Assembly (NCBI GenBank): GCA_037893245.1
Contig: JBAIAA010000243.1
Location: forward strand, 349,775-413,774
Length of the DNA: 64,000 nucleotides
Direction: 5' to 3'
From: Crossaster papposus
Lineage: Eukaryota > Echinodermata > Asteroidea > Velatida > Solasteridae
The notes beneath the pieces are model-generated. The model ran no database searches and was not told where the DNA came from. It was given only the letters and a program-made list of their open reading frames with translations. Below are positions 22,461 to 34,253 of this stretch, piece after piece (position 1 is the first letter of the stretch; each line of letters starts with the position of its first letter). The translations under genes were made by a program, and so were the position numbers.

Positions 22461-22812
22461 TAAAGGTATGATACACCATTTGCAGATATCGAACATTTTT
22501 ACTATTGTTAAGAAATATCTTACTTATTTAGAATTAAATAATGATTCTACATGTAGGTATCATGCAAAATGATTACGCTAGATAATCTGCAATTTTTTCA
22601 AAAAAAATTGATTGCGATCGCGAAAAAAAATCAAGAACAACTGGCCGACGCCGGTTGAAAAGAACACTGTTTTTTTGTGTTTTTTTTAGGCATCAATGAT
22701 TGTAACCCTTCGGACAGGTCAGTTCAATTATATTTACTAGACAAATAAAATACAACCCCCAAATCCACCCTTTCCTGATAATTCAAGCAATTAGTAATGG
22801 TGTATATTCTAA
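22461..22812 (+). mobile_element. ACCATTTGC-group MITE, long-core copy 3
   Basis: Complete copy: TTAAAGGTATGATACACCAT on the left, TTAGTAATGGTGTATATTC on the right. It carries the group's GCGATCGCG palindrome and GACGCCGGTTGAAAA segment in the centre. Confidence 0.88.
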
Positions 22813-23261
22813 ACAAATAACCCACACTATTGAAGTTTGTATAAAACCTTTTTTATATCGTATTTTGTAATACTATTTTTCCCAACAAAGTATGTGGCAC
22901 TGCAGTGTACTACCAAGATTTAAAAACGGAGGAATTCAATTTATTCACATTTCCTAGAGTTGAGTAAACATTTGACCGCAGGCCAGTAGATCATCCTTGA
23001 AAAAGTGCCATCTCTGGATGAACATTTTATGAGCTATAGGAAATTGAAATCCACATTGAATACGAAAAGAATGTAGTTTAATGACTTCACTTCTTCAGCT
23101 GTGTACAAAGTCTTTGGAGAGTCGAAAAATTTCTTTACAAAATTGGAAATGTTTCTTAGTCCCAGATTCATGTTTACACTTTTTGGCAACTTTTTTGCAC
23201 TGAATTACCTTCATACAATGTATGAAGAAAAAGTGGCATCAGGTTGAAACAATCTTAACTT

Positions 23262-23530
23262 TAACCCTAATTCCCTTCCCTGTTTTTCTTACACATAACC
23301 TGAATCCTGCAAAATCTTTCAATTCCATGTTAAAACTCCATGTAACTTGAATCCTGCAAAATCCTCCAATATGTTACTGTATTACATTATCCTCCAGTGG
23401 CAAAACCCCAAAAGCCATTAATCCTGCAAATTCTTTTGATGCATTGATCTTCCAAGTCAGACCTCAATCCTTCAAAATTCTGCAATTTACAAAGAGGATT
23501 TTGGAGGATTTGGGATGGTTAGGGTTAATA
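23262..23530. repeat. AATCCTGCAAAATC-rich repeat with TTAACCCTAA ends
   Basis: Starts TTTAACCCTAATTCCC and ends GGGATGGTTAGGGTTAA, an inverted pair with TTAA at both edges. Inside, AATCCTGCAAAATC-like units occur at least four times and CCTCCA/TGGAGG motifs alternate. The TTAACCCTAA ends resemble piggyBac-type termini, but this is a suggestion from the ends only. Confidence 0.6.
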
Positions 23531-23601
23531 GACGTACACAGAACCAGGTTGATTTGTACTTTATCATAGGTCACCAAAATAAGACCAAACCATGCAGTCC
23601 A

Positions 23602-23875
23602 GGGCCCAATTTCATAGCGCTGCTTATCAGTTAGCGGAAAAGTTGTGCTAACTTTAGCAGAAAAATTTGCTAACCTTAAGCGCTATTTCACGGCGTTTTT
23701 GTGCTAACGTATGCGCGCGCATGGAGATTCTACTGTTACGTCACTGATTTAAGCAAATTTTCCCGCTAGGTTAAGCGTGCCTTTTGCTGCGCTTACTGCT
23801 TACGGTCCCCATGAAATAGACGGAGGCTCGGTTAGCAGAAAATCGTGTGTTTAGCAGCGCTATGAAATTGGGCCC
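23602..23875. mobile_element. MITE with perfect GGGCCCAATTTCATAGCGCT ends
   Basis: 274 bp. The first 22 bases, GGGCCCAATTTCATAGCGCT and the next GC, are exactly complementary to the last 22. Internal TTAGC/GCTAA and AAGCG motifs are scattered in both orientations. Elements with these ends are, as far as I know, common in marine deuterostome genomes. No clear target duplication and no coding capacity. Confidence 0.93.
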
Positions 23876-24240
23876 TGGGCATTAATGTCAAGAGGGGTTA
23901 ACAATACTTTTTTAATGTTTATCTGTCTTGCGTTGGCATCCTCTACAGATGTCTCTGATGAGTTTTCTGAAAACTTGGGTTTCTAATGATGATCTGAAAA
24001 ACATCTGGCCTGGGCTAAATGTTTTGACTGGGGATTAAAACTAAAACATGTGTATGTTGCTCATGGTAACCAGTAAAGGACAAAATGCTTCCTGTCTTTA
24101 ACAACAAAAAGTGCAGACAGTTCAAAGGTTAAAGAGCACAGGTCTGGCTATTATCAGAGTCTCCAAACTTCAAGCCATGCCCCTTGTATTCTTTCTTTTG
24201 ATTGTATAGTGCAAACTTCTACCCCCATATAAACTACTGA

Positions 24241-24566
24241 TACCATAGAGAGACATGACTAAAGTAGAGACAAATGGAGTGAATAGGTCTCCACAGGGCA
24301 ATTTCTATACATGTATGTGTAAAGGTATCCACAAGGATTTAACGAAGTACATATCGATGGATTTAACAAAAAAACTAGGAATTTTTAAGATATACTTAAT
24401 TGTCACAGATTAAAGTATATTAGGTAAGGGATATTGGGTAGGGTTACAACCGAGGAAATAAATTTCTAGTTGAAATAGAAGCACTTTGAAAACAGCTTTT
24501 GACCCTCCAAAAATGTGTACATGAGAACAAAGCGATGTCTCCACTAGGATATAAATTTGAGAATGT
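24241..24566 (-). mobile_element. GGAGAC-family MITE, copy 3
   Basis: Reverse orientation: ATGGAGTGAATAGGTCTCCA near the left and GCGATGTCTCCACTAGGATA at the right, with GGGTAGGGTTACAACC in the core. It aligns well with the complement of 26990-27319. Confidence 0.8.
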
Positions 24567-25308
24567 GTGTGTATGAACGTGTACCCATACAGGCTTTCAA
24601 GTATTTCTACTCTTCCTACTTTTTCCAACTTGCTCCAACTTGCTCCTGCTGTTATTTGGCGTATAGTGCTACATGTACACACTGCCATATGTAAATAACA
24701 GTTAAATAACATTTGGGCTTGGGCTTAATAAGGATCGGAGTAGGCCTACTGCAACTGTACTTCCAAGAGCTTAGATGCAGGCGGAGCACAAGTGTTGTGA
24801 GTACAGAACATGCCAAGTGAGGCTAATGATTTCATTGACATTGGCAAGTATCACCCCAAAACTACCTCCGAAAACCTGAAAAAGTCTTACTTTTGAATTT
24901 GACCTTATTTTGTCTTCTGAAATCCTGCTTTTGTCCTGCTTTTTAAAAACATTTCGATCCTACTTTTCTCCGACTTTTTTTGTACATGAACCATCCACTT
25001 ATAGTCTCCATCAACTTTTCTGCTTGGTAACAACAGTAACGCCTTGTTGTTATAATGACTGAAGAGAAAAGTATAAGAGAGAAAAAAAAGCCCAACACTG
25101 AACAGGAATGCATTGCCCACTGACTGGACAGGATGCAGACAGATATGCAGAGAAGGGAAAGGGTACGCTGAGTGATATACCCCAAGGCTGTGAAATATAT
25201 ACATGGCTGAGAGTGGTATATGATTTAATATCACACCCCAAACTGGTCAAAACCTGTTATTTGCATCTCCCTGGATAAATACTCACACCAGCACTGTACA
25301 TTGACACT
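24567..25308. other. No recognisable feature
   Basis: The minus-strand frame at 24905-25234 is aromatic-rich but shows no domain I recognise and lacks splice support. No repeat copies recognised. Confidence 0.5.
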
Positions 25309-25692
25309 TAAAGGTAGGATACTGTACACCATTGGTAATTGCTTGAATTATCATTAATAGGTAGATTTGGGGGTTGTATTTTATAGTAAATATCATTTAA
25401 CTGACCTGTCCGAAGTTTTACAATCATGGATGCTGAGAAAAGCACGAAAAACAGCGTTTGTTTTCAACCGGAGCCGAGCAGTTATTCCTATGTTATCTTT
25501 GTTATCTTTGATTTTTTTTTATAAAATTATATTTTTCGGAATAATTACAGGATATCTAGCGCAATCATTTTGCTGGATGCCTAGAATCATTATTTACTTT
25601 CAAATGAGTAAGATATTTTTTTAAATAATTCGGTAGTAAATATTTTCGATATCTGCAAATGGTATATGCAATCTGCAAATCTACCTTTAAAG
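25309..25692 (-). mobile_element. ACCATTTGC-group MITE, long-core copy 4
   Basis: Left ACTTAAAGGTAGGATACTGT, which contains a small insertion; right ATCTGCAAATGGTATATGCA, then a second ATCTGCAAATCTACCTTTAA. The core matches 34673-35065 in reverse. A G15 run (25711-25725) follows just outside. Confidence 0.87.
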
Positions 25693-26989
25693 AGAGGTGG
25701 AGAAGGGAGAGGGGGGGGGGGGGGGATTGGTGAGGGGTAGATGAGTTCTTGTCCAAGGACCTCTAGTATCTACACGTAGTAACAGCTGATAGCATGTTGA
25801 AGTTTGTTGAAACTATGGTAGACAGGGTGTATAGACCTTTGGTGGTATTTCTCTGTGATGATGTGACTAGCACATGCCAATAATTGTGCTCCAACTGCTA
25901 TATACCGGTACTACGTGTGTACATGTACCGGTACATCTTGGTTACTTTCTAAGGGTAATGATAAACTGATAAACATTTCCAATTTTGATAGGAAATACTT
26001 AGAAAATTTGCCGACTTTCCACAGACTTTGTACACAACCACTGAAGTGGCGTCAGGATGTACTAAATTCTTTCCATCATTCTTGGAGGAAGAATAAATGA
26101 AGGAGGGCCTCCACATTATTACAAAATTATACATGTACCGGTAGATGTCAGGAGTAACAGGGACTGGAAAACAAGTGGACCTTAAATCGTATCCGTTTTC
26201 ACAAAACAAATCGCTTTTGATGTTGGTCTCTTTTTGCATCTTGCTTTTTCTATGTAATTTGGCACTCGGTTAGCCCAACCAGTGTAACTACTCGAAAGAA
26301 CACATCTTAAATGCCCTAAAAAACACACCAAATTACAGTCACAGGAATTAATTAAAACCGCTTAATTAGTAGTGAACCATTTTATCAGTTTGTGAAAATG
26401 CTGAAATGTGTTTGGCAGCAGTTTTGAAGTTTTGTCTACTTTGCGCATGCTAAAATGCACTTTGTCTCTTTGTGAAAATGTTACGCACAATACACGCTAT
26501 GGTAAAACGGTAAGTTTTGAGGAAAGTTATTTGAACCCTCCATTGATTCTCGGGATTGAAACTGATTGAAACTGATTTTTTTAAGAAAAAAATTTTGGCA
26601 GGACATTTGCTGATACTTAATCATTTTCAGGCGGAAAAATTAAAAACATTTTAAAAAAATATTACGATTTTGACCACTTTTCCCTCTTCGTGAAAACAGT
26701 GACAAAATCTAGAGAAGGACCCAAATTGATAAGATCTGGCAAAAATGTTGGTGCATAAGTATGATTTTGTATTGCAAGATGATATCTTCACATTACGAAT
26801 GGGGTTGGGATGGGTAACTAAATGTACATGTAGTCCACTGCAAGGCTTTATTATATAATGCCTCTACCCATATTATGCGTAGAAGTGCCATAGTCCAGGA
26901 TAAGCTTGAACCTGACCCATCAGACCATTGAATTTCTCCATGATGCTCGACACCACAAGGTTATGACATTTCCAAATAAACTGTACCCA

Positions 26990-27319
26990 CACACATTCGC
27001 GTTTTTGTATCACTGTGAAGACATGGCTTTGTTCTCGTGTACAAAATGGTTAGAAAGTCGAGCACGTTTTTCAATATTCTCCCATTTTAAACAAAATTAT
27101 TTTCCTGGGTTGAAATTTCTACCATACCCTATATTATACCCTAACCCAAACACTAACCCTAATCCACATTCTAACCCTAGTTTTTGAGTAATTTAAGTAC
27201 AATCCAAAAATCTAATTCATGAAATTCCTAATGGAGTACTATTCATCTATAGAAATTACCCTTTGGAGACCTTTTCACTCCCATTGTCTCCATTGTGTTC
27301 AAGTCTCCAGAGGGTACTG
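26990..27319 (+). mobile_element. GGAGAC-family MITE, copy 4
   Basis: Left GTTTTTGTATCACTGTGAAGACATGG; right TGTTCAAGTCTCCAGAGGGTACTG. The core ATTATACCCTAACCCAAACACTAACCC is the best-preserved CCCTAACCC region of the family. The 93-codon frame over it ends inside the element and is not a gene. Confidence 0.87.
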
Positions 27320-27787
27320 TATTTCGCACCACAGCAAGTGCCCTGTTCAGCACTAATGCCAGAGAGGTGACACTGGTACCTGGTATACATGTTTCAACAG
27401 TGAATCCCCATAATTGCAGACCCTGGTTGTTTCATTAGTTTAATACACCACCAACATTCCTGCAGCCCTTCCTTAATGGAAATAAATATGTCCATAAACC
27501 ACCCTGTACCTGTCAACTAAGGGTTATCCACTAATTGTCTGAAAAAAGAGGGTGTCAGTTTGTGTATCCAGGAATCTGAGGAGTTAAACAATGGAGATGA
27601 GAGAGGCAAAGAATTTTGTAGTTTTCCTCTTTGTTTTTCTCGTCTTTCTCACGGCATCTCGAAATCCGCCTGTACTGTAATCATGCATGCATCAGTTTAT
27701 GCGTTTAGAGTATGAAACTTATCTTTGATCACGTCTTCTCCCTTACCCTCCACCCCCTTTCAAAAAGTCAGTGCTTTTTCATATAAC

Positions 27788-27905
27788 TTAAAGGTGGGAT
27801 ACACCATTTGCAGATATCAAAAATAGTTACTACCGAATTATTAAGAAATATCTTACTTATTTGAAAGTAAATAATGATTCTACGCATCCATAATAAATAA
27901 TGATT
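27788..27905 (+). mobile_element. ACCATTTGC-group MITE, left fragment
   Basis: ACTTAAAGGTGGGATACACC through TTTGAAAGTAAATAATGATTC matches the first 110 bases of the long-core copies, then stops at a short local duplication of AATAAATAATGATTC. The right half is missing. Confidence 0.8.
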
Positions 27906-28989
27906 CTGGTCAATACATGTACTGTTAATTGCCTGAGTCTTTTTTAAAGGATAGCATCACTCATTCCTAATGATCCTTGGGGTATATTTCATCAAAATAG
28001 TCGTAGAGGTCGCATTAGGCTGAGTGCACTGACTGAGTGCCAGTGGTCAGTGGACCAAGTTTTAATTTTAAAAACAACAACATAAAGTTATAGCTGGCTT
28101 GGAGGATAGGGGTCATTAGAGGTCACGTATGTTGACTTCTTCACATTGATCAGTGTGTTTGGGGTTAAGGGGTCTGGTAGCAAAAGGAACTATGGGTGTC
28201 CCCAAGGGTGCAAATTAGGCAAGTGTTTATACCTGTGTTGAGGTCTGGATTTGGTGATCCATGACTGGTGTTGAGCTAAATGACAACAGGGTACCAGCAT
28301 TGGACAGATCAGAGAGAATAACTTTTCCTATAAAGCTGAAATTAATAGAGATGATATCCAAGAAAAAAAATTTCTTCAAAATTATTCTTTTAGATTTTGC
28401 TGTTCAATTTGGATCTCCGGTGTTTCTTAAGGTTGGGACAAAATTATTTGCAAAGAAATGCAATGGGTCGAGTTCATAGGCTGTACCCAGCCTTCTGTAT
28501 GTTCATTCATGCATAATGGATGCTCAATGTCATACACACGGCTTCTGAATGTCACCGGCACTGACTCAACCCATAGCAGTGATTGGCGGGGGATTTTGGG
28601 CACCCATCCACTGAACAAATTCAAGAAATAGAAGATTATTTTTTAAGCTGAAATTTTTAACAGGATGGGATGATTTTGCAGGATTAAGGATTGTTCCTAT
28701 CCATGGAAAAATAAATGGTTTTATTTGTTTAGCTCAATAAAAAAAAAGGAAAAAAAAGAAATGCAGTGTCGAAGCAGAATTTGAATTGCCAATGCCCAAA
28801 GTACAGACAAACATATAACATTTCACAGTTATGACATATGTAATCATTAGAATCACCAAGTTAGGCCGTGATTTTCATCACGATCATCGGTATCAGTGTT
28901 ATTTCCATCGTCACCATTTTCCTAGAAATGTCATTTTTATATCGCGATATTTGATACTTGAGAGACATTTATTAGTTACTGACTGTACC
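27906..28989. other. No recognisable feature
   Basis: I see no gene or repeat copy. The minus frame at 28427-28624 and plus frame at 28261-28479 are short and unlike any family known to me. Confidence 0.5.
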
Positions 28990-29160
28990 TTAAGGAGACG
29001 GATATTTCAATGCCTCTTTAAACGCCGGTTCATACTTCCCGAGAATGAGAACGCGAAGCGCAATTTACGTTGCAAAACATTCGCTGTGAAATCAGCCCGA
29101 GTTAAAATAAGTTCAACTTTTGCGATTTCGCAGTGCGAAAAGTTGGTCTGATTTCACAAA
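28990..29160. repeat. Probable repeat fragment, CCGGTTCATACTTCC type
   Basis: Starts near AACGCCGGTTCATACTTCCC and contains GAACGCGAAGCGCAATTTACG. Just downstream, GTGAAATCAG (29088-29097) is complementary to CTGATTTCAC (29148-29157). The sequence style resembles the GC-rich TTCACACT elements at 55-63 kb, but only one copy is present here, so the call is tentative. Confidence 0.35.
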
Positions 29161-29950
29161 TTATGTTGAAAACTAAAAAAGGTTAAAAACTGTACCCTGA
29201 GGTGAGAAAATGTCAGAGTCTAATTATAAGACGGGGAATGATTGGTCAGGTTGGGGATGCCAGGTCAAAAGTTATAAGTCAACCAACTTTTGTACATGTT
29301 TATTTGAATTTTTTTTTTATTATCATAAAATTTATTATCACATCATCATAATCATCACCATAATCATTATCACATCAAATCCATCATTCACAATGAACAG
29401 TTTGGCTCTTTTTGAGACAGAGAAACTCCTATATATATTTTGTTTGTTTGAGTGGCATGTTGGACTTATTAAATGTCCTCCATACATCCTCAATTTGGCC
29501 CAGCAACCAGTACCGATGTGCCTCATTACATCCTATGCACCAGGGTCAGTAATAGAGCCCCCTCCGGAAGTTACCAGCTTTCAACCTTGATCTCGCATCA
29601 ACCAGGCATCAGCACCAGCTGCCTGTCACTGCTCTTCAAAAAAACAATCTCTGAATTTAAAGTCCAGAAGAAAAAAGAAAAAAAAAGTCACAAGAATGCA
29701 CAAAACCCTATTTATTAAAGACTGAATAATTTTCTCCACGAATGGCACACATATGGCAGAATGAGGGGACAGTTTAAAATGTAACCGGCCTCAATAAGAC
29801 AAGTTCAGACTGGCGATGATACAAAGCATGTGACACCAGGTGATTTCTGACAGGAGGATTTCATTGTCGCATCAGAAAGTTTGGATATGAGCTTTTGGAG
29901 GAATGTTAAGTATTTGAAAATTGTCTGCCTGATTTTATGATTTTATTAGG

Positions 29951-30230
29951 TGTAAAGGTCTCCACAAGGTTTTTCACAAAAATAGATATATGGGTTGACT
30001 CAAAAATACTCAAAAACTAGGCTCATGTTGTGGGCTAGTGTTAGTGTTTGGGTTAGGGTATAATATGGGATATATTGGGTCAAATTTTCAACCCAAGAAA
30101 TTAATTTATGGTTGAAATACATGTAGGCTGGAGTATTTTGACAATTTTTTTCCCCCGGTTTTCTAACCATTTTGTACATGAGAACAAAGTGATGCGTCTC
30201 CACAAAGATACAAAAATTTGAATGTGTGTT
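29951..30230 (-). mobile_element. GGAGAC-family MITE, copy 5 (truncated)
   Basis: Begins within the family at GTAAAGGTCTCCACAAGGTTT and runs to GATGCGTCTCCACAAAGATA. GGGTTAGGGTATAATATGG is in the core. The outermost left terminal repeat seen in 43296-43606 is missing. It ends about 80 bases before the large 13-bp array. Confidence 0.82.
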
Positions 30231-30311
30231 CAAGTGGCAAGTCGATGAATCCCTGAATGAATAGTGCATGTTGCTTCAAGCATGGAGGAATAAAAACACA
30301 CTTCATCGACC

Positions 30312-31427
30312 CCCAAGCAGGCCAAACAAGCCAGCCAAACAAGCCAGCCAAACAAGCCAGCCAAACAAGCCAGCCAAACAAGCCAGCCAATCAAGCCAGC
30401 CAAACAAGCCAGCCAAACAAGCCAGCCAATCAAGCCAGCCAAACAAGCCAGCCAAACAAGCCAGCCAAACAAGCCAGCCAAACAAGCCAGCCAAACAAGC
30501 CAGCCAAACAAGCCAGCCAAACAAGCCAGCCAAACAAGCCAGCCAAACAAGCCAGCCAAACAAGCCAGCCAAACAAGCCAGCCAAACAAGCCAGCCAAAC
30601 AAGCCAGCCAAACAAGACAGCCAAACAAGCCAGCCAAACAAGCCAGCCAAACAAGACAGCCAAACAAGACAGCCAAACAAGACAGCCAAACAAGACAGCC
30701 AAACAAGACAGCCAAACAAGACAGCCAAACAAGACAGCCAAACAAGACAGCCAAACAAGACAGCCAAACAAGACAGCCAAACAAGACAGCCAAACAAGAC
30801 AGCCAAACAAGACAGCCAAACAAGACAGCCAAACAAGACAGCCAAACAAGACAGCCAAACAAGACAGCCAAACAAGACAGCCAAACAAGACAGCCAAACA
30901 AGACAGCCAAACAAGACAGCCAAACAAGACAGCCAAACAAGACAGCCAAACAAGACAGCCAAACAAGACAGCCAAACAAGACAGCCAAACAAGACAGCCA
31001 AACAAGACAGCCAAACAAGACAGCCAAACAAGACAGCCAAACAAGACAGCCAAACAAGACAGCCAAACAAGACAGCCAAACAAGACAGCCAAACAAGACA
31101 GCCAAACAAGACAGCCAAACAAGACAGCCAAACAAGACAGCCAAACAAGACAGCCAAACAAGACAGCCAAACAAGACAGCCAAACAAGACAGCCAAACAA
31201 GACAGCCAAACAAGACAGCCAAACAAGACAGCCAAACAAGACAGCCAAACAAGACAGCCAAACAAGACAGCCAAACAAGACAGCCAAACAAGACAGCCAA
31301 ACAAGACAGCCAAACAAGACAGCCAAACAAGACAGCCAAACAAGACAGCCAAACAAGACAGCCAAACAAGACAGCCAAACAAGACAGCCAAACAAGACAG
31401 CCAAACAAGACAGCCAAACAAACCAGT
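30312..31427. repeat. 13-bp minisatellite, about 85 units
   Basis: Unit CCAAACAAGVCAG, about 1.1 kb. In the left quarter the variable base is C (AAGCCAG). After a short mixed zone near 30614-30660 it is A (AAGACAG) for the rest. Two units carry CAATCAAG, 39 bases apart. The plus strand is almost T-free. Because the unit has no stop in any frame and 13 is not a multiple of 3, all frames translate to the same 13-residue repeat: QTRQPNKTAKQDS on plus, and Leu/Cys/Val/Trp-rich on minus. The 324-430 codon frames on both strands are therefore repeat artefacts. Confidence 0.97.
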
Positions 31428-32098
31428 CGCATCTTGACCCATCTCATGCCCCTTGTCCACTCCTCGAAAATATACGAATTTTGTTGAGATTGTTTCTCCT
31501 TGTGAATGGACTTCAACTTCAACTACCGTAGTAGTACCAGTAACCCTTGGTTCAGTAAAAGTCTGATGTTGCACTTGTGGCAGGATGCATCAATCCTGCC
31601 TCCAGATCTTTCTCGAAATCGTAAATATCTTCGGACAGTTTTTTTTTCTCCACCTATGTCTGTGTCACAAATGTCCAAGCTGATAGGAAAAGCAGCGTGT
31701 GCGTGTATTTCTTTTTGTGTGAAGATCTGCTCGGACGTTACAAACCTCACAGCCATTGGAATGTTCATTTGTCATAAATTTAAATCCATTCGTAATTGGG
31801 TGACATTGCTGGTAGAGTGAGGGTAATAACCTTGAATAGAATTGTCATTTGAGGAACCGGGCATAGATACAAAAATAAATGTTTTAGAAAATTATGCGTA
31901 TTTAGCTGATAAATTATGATGAATTTTTTGTCTGTTGTACACTAGTCTCCACTAAGCCTGCTGATATTTAAGTGCAATTTAGTTGTCACACAATCTCGTA
32001 AAAGAAACTTATAGAGAATTGTGAATAAATCATAACCAAACAACAGTCAGCAATCGGTATTGCTATCCTGACCTGGCACACGCAACTCACGCTCACGA
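31428..32098. other. No recognisable feature
   Basis: Right flank of the 13-bp array. There is no exon or repeat I can defend; short frames at 31506-31820 (+) and 31523-31768 (-) overlap each other and have no known domain. Confidence 0.5.
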
Positions 32099-32711
32099 CA
32101 GTGTTGTAGTCGAGACCCTTATGACCAAGACCAAGGCTTTCAAGACCAAGGCTTTCGAGACTGAGACCGAGACCAAGGCTTTATAGACCGAGACCAACAC
32201 TTACAAGACCGAGACTTTTGCAGGCTGAGACCGAGGCCAAAAAAGATAAAAAAGTATGCTGTTTAAGCCATTACCAAATCTAAAGACCGGAACCTGTCTA
32301 TGGCCGACAAAGTGTAACGGGACGACTTTATAAAAACCATCATCGATAAAGATAAAACAGTTTTGAGTTACATGTAATTCACAAGTCTTGATCTTTCTCT
32401 CTACATATTGTCATACAGCATAATTTATGTTCAGATTGAAGACTAGATTTTTGTGGTGCAACGTAATTTGTGAGGCACAATGCATTTTGTTGTGGTCTCG
32501 ACGAGTCTGGAGGGTAAAAACCGAGGCCATGGAATCCAAGACCAAGACCAAGACCGAGAATTGCACAATCATTCGAGACCAAAACCGAGACCAGCCCTCC
32601 AAAAGGACCGAGACCTGAGACTTTGCTTAGACGAGACCGAGACCGATACCTCAAAGAAAGGTCTTGCGACAGTCTTGAGACCGAGACCAGGTCTCAAGAC
32701 CTCCATCACTG
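32099..32711 (+). mobile_element. hAT-like element with GAGACC iterations, copy 1
   Basis: Ends CAGTGTTGTAGTCGAGACC and, inverted, CAGTGATGGAGGTCTTGAGACC. Both flanking arms are runs of degenerate GAGACC/AAGACC hexamers. The 8-base flanks GCTCACGA and GTCCACAA agree at 5 of 8 positions, a possibly decayed target duplication. A central part (about 32235-32510) has no counterpart in copy 2. CAGTG-type ends and an 8-bp duplication are hAT hallmarks; no transposase is seen. Confidence 0.8.
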
Positions 32712-33757
32712 GTCCACAATAGAGATTTGTGTATAAAACATATAGAAGGTCTTCCGATAAAGTAAAGTACAAGCAAAAGAGGGACAATAAGGGTTCCATG
32801 GTGGAAGGTGTTTATGCACATGGTGCAATAGAATCGGTACTCGGTAGTCCCCTTTGTGATCTTTTCAAACTGAATAAAATTCCATATCGGTACATGTGTT
32901 GGATAATAATCATGGTTTTACACTAATTTTCATATTTGTTCAGTTTAGGAAACATTCCTGTTAAAGCTATCGAACAAGTCAACATTTCTGTTTTCCGTTC
33001 TCCGTACTCGGAGAAAAACTCATAACAGAGCTCGCACGCTATCTCGCAAAAAAACTGGGTATATCCAAACCCAAAACACATCAACGCATGACACCTGGCA
33101 TATGTAGGAATCAAACTTCAAACCATACACAAAACCAATTCATGCAAATCTGCTTAACTCATCAACTCCAGAAAGTGATTAGGTTTATTTTTTTGTAAAG
33201 ACTGAAACTTGACTGACGATACCAACCGCATATCCAGAGGAACCCATGCAGCCAGCAGCCCTCCACCAATTGAGATTTTCCAATTTGCGAAAGCAATTTT
33301 GGCCAGGAGATTTGTGGTTAAGAACAAGGCAGTGCTGTCTGGCTTAATTTTACCAGTGGGCGGGATGAGATGTTGCTTTATGTGTTCGTTGTCTCTCAGG
33401 GTTTTTATTCTGTTTTCTTTTTTAGCTGCAGATATTAAAGATGGAATCTTGTGGGTTTTGTTACTCTTTCTCAGGGTGCTTCTGAAACAGGTCAATAAGT
33501 TGTTGCTCCACTAGTTTGTTAGTTTGTAACAATTGTTAAACACTGGTACACAGTGCAAGAAAGTCCTGCAAAAGTCACAAACGTTTTCTACCTCCATGCA
33601 CTTACCATGGCAGTTTGTAGGCAAAATCTCAATGGTTGAGGAATTAAAAAAACACTCTACCGGTACATTGTACCTCTTCTCTAGAGGCTGTAGTGTTAAA
33701 AAGGGGTTATTATGAGATCCGAACTCAGTATTGCACTGACTGGTCACATAAGAGAGT
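32712..33757. other. No recognisable feature
   Basis: Lies between the two inverted hAT-like copies. A minus frame at 33154-33495 (113 codons) shows no recognisable domain. Confidence 0.45.
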
Positions 33758-33851
33758 TTAAAGGCACCGCTAGGATACATCATTGGTAATTGCTTGAATT
33801 ATCAGGAATGGGTGGATTTTGGGGGTTGTATTTTATAGTAAATACCATTTA
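33758..33851 (-). mobile_element. ACCATTTGC-group MITE, fragment cut by a TTAA-family element
   Basis: GGATACATCATTGGTAATTG through TATAGTAAATACCATTTAA matches the corresponding end of 10905-11253 and 25309-25692. It stops exactly where those copies read CATTTAACTGACC, because the TTAA-family element begins at this TTAA. Confidence 0.88.
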
Positions 33852-33985
33852 ACCAGTTCGCGCCGGGATTATTTTTAACGAAAACTCGATCCAAAGCAGG
33901 TTTAGGCCGAAAGTGCCGGGAAGCACACCCACACATTTCCGGCCTTGCTCGTGGCGTGTGTTTATGCGTCATCCGTTTCGAATTG
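33849..33985 (-). mobile_element. TTAA-family MITE, copy 2 (truncated)
   Basis: TTAACCAGTTCGCGCCGGGATTATTTT begins at 33849, running through GGAAGCACACCCACACATTTCCGGCC to GCGTCATCCGTTTCG. The far end, and the rest of the host element, are missing, so a deletion probably followed the insertion. Confidence 0.88.
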
Positions 33986-34189
33986 TCTGAAGGGAGTTTA
34001 TAGCTTTACGGTGTATGTAAACTGCAACTTCTCAGAGCTTCTTCCGTCGCGTGTTGAAATGAAAGTTGTGAAATTTCTTTTTGAGATTCCATGTAGCATG
34101 ATCTTTCATTTTTAAAACTCCCCATGGTATTGAAAACTATTTGTTTTCATTGTTGGAGAAGTTACTCAGTTGGTTACTTTATTCTGTAA

Positions 34190-34253
34190 ATCTGGACCTG
34201 GTTCCGGACATCAAGCAGACAGGTACTCCGATACCTGGTTCCAATTAATACAC
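34190..34253 (+). repeat. Short interspersed repeat, GGTTCC type, copy 2
   Basis: ATCTGGACCTGGTTCCGGACATCAA ... GGTACTCCGATACCTGGTTCC aligns with 12922-12990. A C14 run follows at 34327-34340. Confidence 0.5.

Noticed and set aside
27130..27182. Interstitial telomere array (CCCTAA-like copies)
   Set aside because: The CCCTAACCC, ACTAACCC and CTAACCC copies sit at a fixed place in a MITE family and are not in tandem register.
30312..31427. CRISPR array
   Set aside because: Units are directly adjacent with no spacers, and the DNA is eukaryotic.
30230..31574. Five very long frames (324-430 codons) on both strands
   Set aside because: The 13-bp unit has no stop in any frame, so openness carries no coding information. 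The minus translation is an implausible Leu/Cys/Trp repeat.
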